From: Limnoperna fortunei
Taxonomy: Eukaryota; Mollusca; Bivalvia; Mytilida; Modiolidae
Length of the DNA stretch: 64,000 bases
Assembly (NCBI GenBank): GCA_944474755.1
Contig: OX104122.1
Location: 17,494,641 to 17,558,640 of the forward strand
Direction: 5' to 3'
Below the pieces are notes generated by a model. That model saw only the letters and a program-made list of their open reading frames with translations. It had not been told where the DNA came from and made no database searches. A program made the translations under genes and the position numbers. Below, in pieces: positions 51,441 through 62,240 of this stretch (positions within the stretch are counted from its first letter, which is position 1; each line of letters starts with the position of its first letter).

Positions 51441-54400
51441 TAAAGTTTATCGACTGTTTCTTTATTGAGTTTTGTACAGTTTATTGACTGGTTCTTTCTT
51501 CAGTTTTGTACAGTTTATTGACTGTTTCTTTTTTGAGTTTTGTACAGTTTATTGACTGTTTCTTTATTGAGTTTTGTACAGTTTATTGACTGGTTCTTTA
51601 TTTAGTTTTGTACAGTTTATTGACCGTTTCTTTATTGAGTTTTGTACAGTTTATTGACTGGTTCTTTATTTAGTTTTGTACAGTTTATTGACTGTTTCTT
51701 TATTTAGTTTTGTGCAGTTTGTTGACTGTTTCTTTATTTAATTTTTTACAATTTATTGACTGGTTCTTTATTGAGTTTTGTACAGTTTATTGACTGTTTC
51801 TTTATTGATTGAGTTTTGTACAGTTTATTGACTGGTTCTTTATAGAGTTTTGTACAGTTTATTGACTGGTTCTTTATTGAGTTTTGTACAGTTTATTGAC
51901 TGGTTCTTTATTGAGTTTTGTACAGTTTATTGACTGTTTCTTTATTGAGTTTTGTACAGTTTATTGACAGTTTCTTTATTCAGTTTTGTACAGTTTATTG
52001 ACTGGTTCTTTATTGAGTTTTGTACAGTTTATTGACTGATTCTTTATTGAGTTTTGTACAGTTTATTGACTGGTTCTTCATTAGGTTTTGTACAGTTTAT
52101 TGACTGGTTCTTTATTCAGTTTTGTACAGTTTATTGACTGGTTCTTTATTGAGTTTTGTACAGTTTATTGACTGTTTCTTTATTTAGATTCGTACAGTTT
52201 ATTGACTGGTTCTTTATTGAGTTTTGCACAGTTTATTGACTAGTTCTTTATTGCGTTTTGTACAGTTTATTGACTGGTTCTCTATTGATTGAGTTTTGTA
52301 CAGTTTATTGACTGTTTCTTTATTTAGTTTCGTACAGTTTATTGACTGGTTCTTTATTGAGTTTTGTACAGTTTATTAACAGGTTCTTTATTGAGTTTTG
52401 TACAGTTTATTGATTGTTTCTTTATTTACGTTTGTACAGTTTATTGACTGTTTCTTTATTTAGTTTTGTACAGTTTATTGACTGTTTCTTTATTTAGTTT
52501 TATACAGTTTATTGACTGTTTCTTTATTGAGTTTTGTGGAGTTTATTGACTAGTTCTTTATTGAGTTTTGTACAGTTTATTGACTGGTTCTTTATTTAGT
52601 TTTGTATAGTTGATTGACTGTTTCTTTATTTAGTTTTGTGCAGTTTATTCACTGTTTCATTTGTTAGTTTTGAACAGTTTATTGACTGGTTCTTTATTCA
52701 GTTTTGTATAGTTTATTGACTGTTTCTTTATTTAGTTTTGTACAGTTTATTGACTGTTTCTTTATTGAGTTTTGTACAGTTTATTGACTGTTTCTTTATT
52801 GAGTGTTGTACAGTTTATTGACTGGTTCTTTGTTCAGTTTTGTACAGTTTATTTACTGTTTCTTTTTTGAGGTTTGTACAGTTTATTGACTGGTTCTTAA
52901 TTGAGTTTTGTACAGTTTATTGACTGTTTCTTTATTGAGTTTTGTACAGTTTATTGACTGGTGCTTTATTGAGTTTTTTACAGTTTATTGACTGGTTCCT
53001 TATTCAGTTTTGTACAGTTTATTGATTGGATCTTTATTGAGTTTTGTACAGTTTATTGATTGGTTCTTTATTAAGTTTTGTACAGTTTATTGACTGGTTC
53101 TTTATTGAGTTTTGTACAGTTTATTGACTGGTTCTTTATTCAGTTTTGTAGAGTTTATTGACTGTTTCTTTATTGAGTTTTGTACAGTTTATTGACTGGT
53201 TCTTTATTGAGTTTTGTACAGTTTATTTACTGTTTCTTTTTTGAATTTTGTACAGTTTATTGACTGTTTCTTTATTGAGTTTGGGCACAATTTATTGACT
53301 GGTTCTTTATTGAGTTTTGTACAGTTTATTGACTGGTTCTTTATTGAGTTTCGTACAGTTTATTGACTGTTTCTTTATTGAGTTTTGTACAGTTTATTGA
53401 CTGGTTCTTTATTGAGTTTTGTATAGTTTATTGACTGGTTCTTTATTGAGTTTTGTACAGTTTATTGACTGTTTCTTTATTGAGTTTGTACAGTTTACTG
53501 ACTGGTTCTTTATTGAGTTTTGTACAGTTTATTGACTGTTTCTTTTTTGAGTTTTGTACAGTTTATTGACTGGTTCTTTATTTAGTTTCGTACAGTTTAT
53601 TGACTGGTTCTTTATCGACTTTTGTACAGTTTATTGACAGGTTCTTTATTGAGTTTTGTACAGTTTATTGAGTGTTTCTTTATTTACTTTTGTACAGTTT
53701 ATTGACTGGTTCTTTATTCAGTTTTGTACAGTTTATTGACTGTTTCTTTATTGAGTTTTGTACAGTTTATTGACTGGTTCTTTATTGAGTTTTGTACAGT
53801 TTATTTACTGTTTATTTATTGAATATTGTACAGTTTATTGACTGTTTCTTTATTGAGTTTGGGCACAATTTATTGACTGGTTCTTTATTGAGTTTTGTAC
53901 AGTTTATTGACAGGTTCATTATTGAGTTTGTGCACAGTTTACTGACTAGTTCTTTATTGAGTTTTGTACAGTTTATTGACTGGTTCTTTATTTAGTTTTG
54001 TATAGTTGATTGACTGTTTCTTTATTTAGTTTTGTGCAGTTTATTCACTGTTTCTTTTTTTAGTTTTGAACAGTTTATTGACTGGTTCTTTATTCAGTTT
54101 TGTATAGTCTATTGACTGTTTCTTTATTTAGTTTTGTACAGTTTATTGACTGTTTCTTTATTGAGTTTTGTACAGTTTATTGACTGTTTCTTTATTGAGT
54201 GTTGTACAGTTTATTGACTGGTTCTTTGTTCAGTTTTGTACAGTTTATTGTTTATTGACTGGTTCCTTATTCAGTTTTGTACAGTTTATTGACTGGTTCT
54301 TTATTAAGTTTTGTACAGTTTATTGACTGGTTCTTTATTGAGTTTTGTACATTTTATTGACTGGTTCCGTATTCAGTTTTGTACAGTTTATAGACTGTTT

Positions 54401-56219
54401 CTTTACTGCGTTTTGTACAGTTTATTGACTGGTTCTTTATTGAGTTTTGTACAGTTTATTGTTTGGTTAATTATTGAGTTTTGTACAGTTTATTGACTGG
54501 TTCTTTTATGAGTTATGTACAGATTATTGACTGTTTCTTTATTGAGTTTTGTATAGTTATTGACTGGTTCTTTATTTAGTTTTATACAGTTTATTGACTG
54601 TTTCTTTATTGAGTTTTGTGGAGTTTATTGACTAGTTCTTTATTGAGTTTTATACAGTTTATTGACTGGTTCTTTAATTAGTTTTGTATAGTTGATTGAC
54701 TGTTTCTTTATTTAGTTTTGTGCAGTTTATTCACTGTTTCTTTATTGAGTTTTGTACAGTTTATTGACTGTTTCTTTATTGAGTTTTGTACAGTTTATTC
54801 ACTGGTTATTGGTTCAGTTTTGTACAGTTTATTGACTGTTTCTTTATTGAGTTTTGTACAGTTTACAGACTGGTTCTTTATTGAGTTTTGTACAGTTTAT
54901 TGACTGTTTATTTATTTAGTTTTGTACAGTTTACTCACTGGTTCTTTATTGAGTTGTGTACAGTTTATTGACTGTTACTTTTTTGAGTTTTGTACAGTTT
55001 ATTGACTGGTTCTTTATTGAGTTTTGTACAGTTTATTGACTGTTTCTTTATTGAGTTTGTGCACAATTTATTGACTGGTTCTTTATTGAGTTTTGTACAG
55101 TTTATTGACTGTTTCTTTATTGAGTTTTGTACAGTTTATTGACTGGTGCTTTATTGAGTTTTTTACAGTTTATTGACTGGTTCCTTATTCAGTTTTGTAC
55201 AGTTTATTGATTGGATCTTTATTGAGTTTTGTACAGTTGATTGATTGGTTCTTTATTAGGTTTTGTACAGTTTATTGACTGGTTCTTTATTGAGTTTTGT
55301 ACAGTTTATTGACTGGTTCTTTATTCAGTTTTGTACAGTTTATTGACTGTTTCTTTATTGAGTTTTGTACAGTTTATTGACTGGTTCTTTATTGAGTTTT
55401 GTACAGTTTATTTACTGTTTCTTTATTGAATTTTGTACAGTTTATTGACTGTTTCTTTATTGAGTTTGGGCACAATTTATTGACTGGTTCTTTATTGAGT
55501 TTTGTACAGTTTATTGACAGGTTCATTATTGAGTTTGTGCACAGTTTACTGACTAGTTCTTTATTGAGTTTTGTACAGTTTATTGACTGGTTCTTTATTT
55601 AGTTTTGTATAGTTGATTGACTGTTTCTTTATTTAGTTTTGTGCAGTTTATTCACTGTTTCTTTTTTTAGTTTTGAACAGTTTATTGACTGGTTCTTTAT
55701 TCAGTTTTGTATAGTCTATTGACTGTTTCTTTATTTAGTTTTGTACAGTTTATTGACTGTTTCTTTATTGAGTTTTGTACAGTTTATTGACTGTTTCTTT
55801 ATTGAGTGTGGTAAAGTTTATTGACTGGTTCTTTGTTCAGTTTTGTACAGTTTACTGACTGGTTCCTTATTCAGTTTTGTACAGTTTATTGACTGGTTCT
55901 TTATTAAGTTTTGTACAGTTTATTGACTGGTTCTTTATTGAGTTTTGTACATTTTATTGACTGGTTCCGTATTCAGTTTTGTACAGTTTGTTGACTGTTT
56001 CTTTACTGCGTTTTGTACAGTTTATTGACTGGTTCTTTATTGAGTTTTGTACAGTTTATTGATTGGTTAATTATTGAGTTTTGTACAGTTTATTGACTGG
56101 TTCTTTTATGAGTTATGTACAGATTATTGACTGTTTCTTTATTGAGTTTTGTATAGTTATTGACTGGTTCTTTATTTAGTTTTGTACAGTTTATTGACTG
56201 TTTCTTTACTCAGTTTTCT
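50013..56219 (+). repeat. 4,785-bp HOR
   Basis: A constant offset of 4,785 bp links TTCACTGGTTATTGG at 50013/54798, the open frames at 50614/55399 and GGGCACAA at 50683/55468. It shifts to 4,779 bp at CTAAAGTTTATCGAC (51440/56219), close to where copy 2 has lost the TTTATTGTTTATTGAC monomer (near 55,850 it reads TTTACTGACTGG). Copy 2 starts after an abnormal join near 54,575, where a TATAGTTATTGAC context jumps to TTTTATACAG. Confidence 0.78.
53283..53950 (+). repeat. 578-bp (17-monomer) tandem duplication
   Basis: GGGCACAA occurs at 53283 and 53861, 578 bp or 17 x 34 apart, each preceded by a TTTACTG monomer and a GAATTTTG or GAATATTG monomer. The first copy runs into the TTTCGTACAG, GTATAG and TTTATCGACTTTTG monomers; the second continues into GACAGGTTCATTATTG. 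The same two continuations are found separately downstream of 58,163 and 50,683, so this is a splice of two HOR contexts. Confidence 0.72.
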
Positions 56220-59080
56220 AAAGTTTATCGACTGTTTCTTTATTGAGTTTTGTACAGTTTATTGACTGGTTCTTTCTTCAGTTTTGCACAGTTTATTGAC
56301 TGTTTCTTTTTTGAGTTTTGTACAGTTTATTGACTGTTTCTTTACTGAGTTTTGTACAGTTTATTGACTGGTTCTTTATTTAGTTTTGTACAGTTTATTG
56401 ACCGTTTCTTTATTGAGTTTTGTACAGTTTATTGACTGGTTCTTTATTTAGTTTTGTACAGTTTATTGACTGTTTCTTTATTTAGTTTTGTGCAGTTTGT
56501 TGACTGTTTCTTTATTTAGTTTTTTACAATTTATTGACTGGTTCTTTATTGAGTTTTGTACAGTTTATTGACTGTTTCTTTATTGATTGAGTTTTGTACA
56601 GTTTATTGACTGGTTCTTTATTGAGTTTTGTACAGTTTATTGACTGGTTCTTTATTGAGTTTTGTACAGTTTATTGACTGTTTCTTTATTGAGTTTTGTA
56701 CAGTTTATTGACAGTTTCTTTATTCAGTTTTGTACAGTTTATTGACTGGTTCTTTATTGAGTTTTGTACAGTTTATTGACTGATTCTTTATTAAGTTTTG
56801 TACAGTTTATTGACTGGTTCTTTATTAGGTTTTGTACAGTTTATTGACTGGTTCTTTATTTAGTTTTGTACAGTTTATTGACTGGTTCTTTATTGAGTTT
56901 TGTACAGTTTATTGACTGTTTCTTTATTTAGATTTGTACAGTTTATTGACTGGTTCTTTATTGAGTTTTGTACAGTTTATTGACTAGTTCTTTATTGAGT
57001 TTTGTACAGTTTATTGACTGGTTCTCTATTGATTGAGTTTTGTACAGTTTATTGACTGTTTCTTTATTTAGTTTCGTACAGTTTATTGACTGGTTCTTTA
57101 TTGAGTTTTGTACAGTTTATTGACAGGTTCTCTATTGAGTTTTGTACAGTTTATTGATTGTTTCTTTATTTACGTTTGTGCAGTTCATTGACTGTTTCTT
57201 TATTTAGTTTTGTACAGTTTATTGACTGTTTCTTTATTTAGTTTTATACAGTTTATTGACTGTTTCTTTATTGAGTTTTGTGGAGTTTATTGACTAGTTC
57301 TTTATTGAGTTTTGTACAGTTTATTGACTGGTTCTTTATTTAGTTTTGTATAGTTGATTGACTGTTTCTTTATTTAGTTTTGTGCAGTTTATTCACTGTT
57401 TCTTTTTTTAGTTTTGTACAGTTTATTGACTGGTTCTTTATTCAGTTTTGTATAGTTTCTTGACTGTTTCTTTATTTAGTTTTGTACAGTTTATTGACTG
57501 TTTCTTTATTGAGTTTTGTACAGTTTATTGACTGTTTCTTTATTGAGTTTTGTACAGTTTATTCACTGGTTATTGGTTCAGTTTTGTACAGTTTATTGAC
57601 TGTTTCTTTATTGAGTTTTGTACAGTTTACAGACTGGTTCTTTATTGAGTTTTGTACAGTTTATTGACTGTTTAGTTATTTAGTTTTGTACAGTTTACTC
57701 ACTGGTTCTTTATTGAGTTGTGTACAGTTTATTGACTGTTTATTTTTTGAGTTTTGTACAGTTTATTGACTGGTTCTTTATTGAGTTTTGTACAGTTTAT
57801 TGACTGTTTCTTTATTGAGTTTTGTACAGTTTATTGACTGGTGCTTTATTGAGTTTTTTACAGTTTATTGACTGGTTCCTTATTCAGTTTTGTACAGTTT
57901 ATTGATTGGATCTTTATTGAGTTTTGTACAGTTTATTGATTGGTTCTTCATTAAGTTTTGTACAGTTTATTGACTGGTTCTTTATTGAGTTTTGTACAGT
58001 TTATTGACTGGTTCTTTATTCAGTTTTGTACAGTTTATTGACTGTTTCTTTATTGAGTTTTGTACAGTTTATTGACTGGTTCTTTATTGAGTTTTGTACA
58101 GTTTATTTACTGTTTCTTTATTGAATTTTGTACAGTTTATTGACTGTTTCTTTATTGAGTTTGGGCACAATTTATTGACTGGTTCTTTACTGAGTTTTGT
58201 ACAGTTTATTGACTGGTTCTTTATTGAGTTTCGTACAGTTTATTGACTGTTTCTTTATTGAGTTTTGTACAGTTTATTGACTGGTTCTTTATTGAGTTTT
58301 GTATAGTTTATTGACTGGTTCTTTATTGAGTTTTGTACAGTTTATTGACTGTTTATTTATTGAGTTTGTACAGTTTACTGACTGGTTCTTTATTGAGTTT
58401 TGTACAGTTTATTGACTGTTTCTTTTTTGAGTTTTGTACAGTTTATTGACTGGTTCTTTATTTAGTTTCGTACAGTTTATTGACTGGTTCTTTATTGACT
58501 TTTGTACAGTTTATTGACAGGTTCTTTATTGAGTTTTGTACAGTTTATTGAGTGTTTCTTTATTTACTTTTGTACAGTTTATTGACTGTTTCTTTATTTA
58601 GTTTTCTACAGTTTATTGACTGTTTCTTTATTGAGTTTTGTACAGTTTATTGACTGTTTCTTTATTTAGTTTGATACAGTTTATTGACTGTTTCTTTATT
58701 GAGTTTTGTACAGTTTATTGACTGGTTTTTTATTGAGTTTTGTACAGTTTATTGACTGTTTCTTTATTGAGTTTTGTACAGTTCATTGACTAGTTCTTTA
58801 TTGAGTTTTGTACAGTTTATTGACTGGTTCTCTATTGATTGAGCTTTGTACAGTATATTGACTGGTTCTTTATTTAGTTTTGTACAGTTTATTGACTGGT
58901 TCTTTATTGAATTTTGTACAGTTTATTGACTGGTTCTTTATTCAGTTTTCTACAGTTTATTGACTGGTTCTTTATCAGTTTTGTACAGTTTATTGACTGG
59001 TTCTTTATTGGGTTTGAGTACAATTTATTGACTGATTCTTTATTGAGTTTTGTACAGTTTATTCACTGTTTCTTTATTGA

Positions 59081-59095
59081 GTTTTGTACAGTTTA
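59081..59095 (+). repeat. 15-bp short monomer
   Basis: A unit GTTTTGTACAGTTTA is followed directly by another GTTTTGTACAG, so 19 bp of the monomer are missing. The same form occurs at 61727, exactly 2,646 bp downstream, so it was inherited with the HOR copy. It is a third type of truncation besides the 13-bp and 21-bp units. Confidence 0.88.
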
Positions 59096-61559
59096 GTTTT
59101 GTACAGTATATTGACTGGTTCTTTATTTAGTTTTGTACAGTTTATTGACTGGTTCTTTATTGAGTGTTGTACAGTTTATTGACTGGTTCTTTATTGAGTT
59201 TTGTGCAGTTTGTTGACTGTTTCTTTATTTAGTTTTTTACAATTTATTGACTGGTTCTTTATTGAGTTTTGTACAGTTTAATGACTGTTTTTTTATTGAT
59301 TGAGTTTTGTACAGTTTATTGACTGGTTCTTTATAGAGTTTTGTACAGTTTATTGACTGGTTCTTTATTGAGTTTTGTACAGTTTATTGACTGGTTCTTT
59401 ATTGAGTTTTGTACAGTTTATTGACTGTTTCTTTATTGAGTTTTGTACAGTTTATTGACAGTTTCTTTATTCAGTTTTGTACAGTTTATTGACTGGTTCT
59501 TTATTGAGTTTTGTACAGTTTATTGACTGATTCTTTATTGAGTTTTGTACAGTTTATTGACTGGTTCTTTATTAGGTTTTGTACAGTTTATTGACTGGTT
59601 CTTTATTTAGTTTTGTACAGTTTATTGACTGGTTCTTTATTGAGTTTTGTACAGTTTATTGACTGTTTCTTTATTTAGATTCGTACAGTTTATTGACTGG
59701 TTCTTTATTGAGTTTTGTACAGTTTATTGAGTAGTTCTTTATTGAGTTTTGTACAGTTTATTGACTGGTTCTCTATTGATTGAGTTTTGTACAGTTTATT
59801 GACTGTTTCTTTATTTAGTTTCGTACAGTTTATTGACTGGTTCTTTATTGAGTTTTGTACAGTTTATTGACAGGTTCTTTATTGAGTTTTGTACAGTTTA
59901 TTGATTGTTTCTTTATTTACGTTTGTACAGTTCATTGACTGTTTCTTTATTTAGTTTTGTACAGTTTATTGACTGTTTCTTTATTTAGTTTTATACAGTT
60001 TATTGACTGTTTCTTTATTGAGTTTTGTGGAGTTTATTGACTAGTTCTTTATTGAGTTTTGTACAGTTTATTGACTGGTTCTTTATTTAGTTTTGTGCAG
60101 TTTATTCACTGTTTCTTTTTTTAGTTTTGTACAGTTTATTGACTGGTTCTTTATTCAGTTTTGTATAGTCTCTTGACTGTTTCTTTATTTAGTTTTGTAC
60201 AGTTTATTGACTGTTTCTTTATTGAGTTTTGTACAGTTTATTGACTGTTTCTTTATTGAGTTTTGTACAGTTTATTCACTGGTTATTGGTTCAGTTTTGT
60301 ACAGTTTATTGACTGTTTCTTTTTTGAGTTTTGTACAGTTTATTGACTGGTTCTTTTTTGAGTTTTGTACAGTTTATTGACTGTTTCTTTATTGAGTTTG
60401 TGCACAATTTATTGACTTGTTCTTTATTGAGTTTTGTACAGTTTATTGACTGTTTCTTTATTGAGTTTTGTACAGTTTATTGACTGGTGCTTTATTGAGT
60501 TTTTTACAGTTTATTGACTGGTTCCTTATTCAGTTTTGTACAGTTTATTGATTGGATCTTTATTGAGTTTTGTACAGTTTGTTGATTGGTTCTTCATTAA
60601 GTTTTGTACAGTTTATTGACTGGTTGTTTATTGAGTTTTGTACAGTTTATTGACTGGTTCTTTATTCAGTTTTGTACAGTTTATTGACTGTTTCTTTATT
60701 GAGTTTTGTACAGTTTATTGACTGGTTCTTTATTGAGTTTTGTACAGTTTATTTACTGTTTCTTTATTGAATTTTGTACAGTTTATTGACTGTTTCTTTA
60801 TTGAGTTTGGGTACAATTTATTGACTGGTTCTTTATTGAGTTTTGTACAGTTTATTGACTGGTTCTTTATTGAGTTTCGTACAGTTTATTGACTGTTTCT
60901 TTATTGAGTTTTGTACAGTTTATTGACTGGTTCTTTATTGAGTTTTGTATAGTTTATTGACTGGTTCTTTATTGAGTTTTGTACAGTTTATTGACTGTTT
61001 CTTTATTGAGTTTGTACAGTTTACTGACTGGTTCTTTATTGAGTTTTGTACAGTTTATTGACTGTTTCTTTTTTGAGTTTTGTACAGTTTATTGACTGGT
61101 TCTTTATTTAGTTTCGTACAGTTTATTGACTGGTTCTTTATTGAGTTTTGTACAGTTTATTGACAGGTTCTTTATTGAGTTTTGTACAGTTTATTGAGTG
61201 TTTCTTTATTTACTTTTGTACAGTTTATTGACTGTTTCTTTATTTAGTTTTGTACAGTTTATTGACTGTTTCTTTATTGAGTTTTGTACAGTTTATTGAC
61301 TGTTTCTTTATTTAGTTTGATACAGTTTATTGACTGTTTCTTTATTGAGTTTTGTACAGTTTATTGACTGGTTTTTTATTGAGTTTTGTACAGTTTATTG
61401 ACTGTTTCTTTATTGAGTTTTGTACAGTTCATTGACTAGTTCTTTATTGAGTTTTGTACAGTTTATTGACTGGTTCTCTATTGATTGAGTTTTGTACAGT
61501 ATGTTGACTGGTTCTTTATTTAGTTTTGTACAGTTTATTGACTGGTTCTTTATTGAATT

Positions 61560-62032
61560 TTGTACAGTTTATTGACTGTTTCTTTATTCAGTTTTCTACA
61601 GTTTATTGACTGGTTCTTTATCAGTTTTGTACAGTTTATTGACTGGTTCTTTATTGGGTTTGAGTACAATTTATTGACTGATTCTTTATTGAGTTTTGTA
61701 CAGTTTATTCACTGTTTCTTTATTGAGTTTTGTACAGTTTAGTTTTGTACAGTATATTGACTGGTTCTTTATTTAGTTTTGTACAGTTTATTGACTGGTT
61801 CTTTATTGAGTTTTGTACAGTTTATTGACTGGTTCTTTATTGAGTTTTGTACAGTTTATTGACTGGTTCTTTATTGAGTTTTCTACAGTTTATTGACTGG
61901 TTCTTTATCAGTTTTGTACAGTTTATTGACTGGTTCTTTATTGGGTTTGAGTACAATTTATTGACTGGTTCTTTATTGAGTTTTGTACAGTTTATTCACT
62001 GTTTCTTTATTGAGTTTTGTACAGTTTATTGA
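61560..62032 (+). repeat. 287-bp local tandem duplication
   Basis: The cassette with TTTTCTACAG, TTTATCAG, TTTATTGGGTTTGAGTACAA and ATTCACTG is present at 61560 and again at 61847, 287 bp apart (TTTATCAG at 61617 and 61904). The HOR copies at 58,914 and 63,9xx show the first part only once each, as far as the window extends. The second copy has lost the GATTC variant of the first. Confidence 0.82.
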
Positions 62033-62240
62033 CTTGTTTTTTATTGAGTTTTGTACAGTCTATTGACGGGTTCTTTATTGAGTTTTGTACATTTTATTGA
62101 CTGTTACTTTATTTAGTTTGTGTACAATTTATTGACTGGTCCTTTATATAGTATTGTTCAGTTATTGACTGTTTCTTTATTTAGTTTTGTACAGTTTATT
62201 GACAGTTTTTTTATTTTGTTTTGTAAGTTTTATTGACTGG
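62033..62240 (+). repeat. Most degenerate monomers of the window
   Basis: About six monomers in a row carry changes I did not find combined elsewhere: TTTTTTATTGAG, TACAGTCTATTGACGGG, TACATTTTATTGACTGTTAC, TTTGTGTACAA, GGTCCTTTATATAG, TATTGTTCAG followed by a short TTATTGAC, TTTTTTTATTTTG, and TTTTGTAAGTTTTATTGAC. The 34-bp register is still recognisable. It looks like old sequence that escaped homogenisation, or the scar of an exchange. No gene or other element is visible. Confidence 0.8.
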
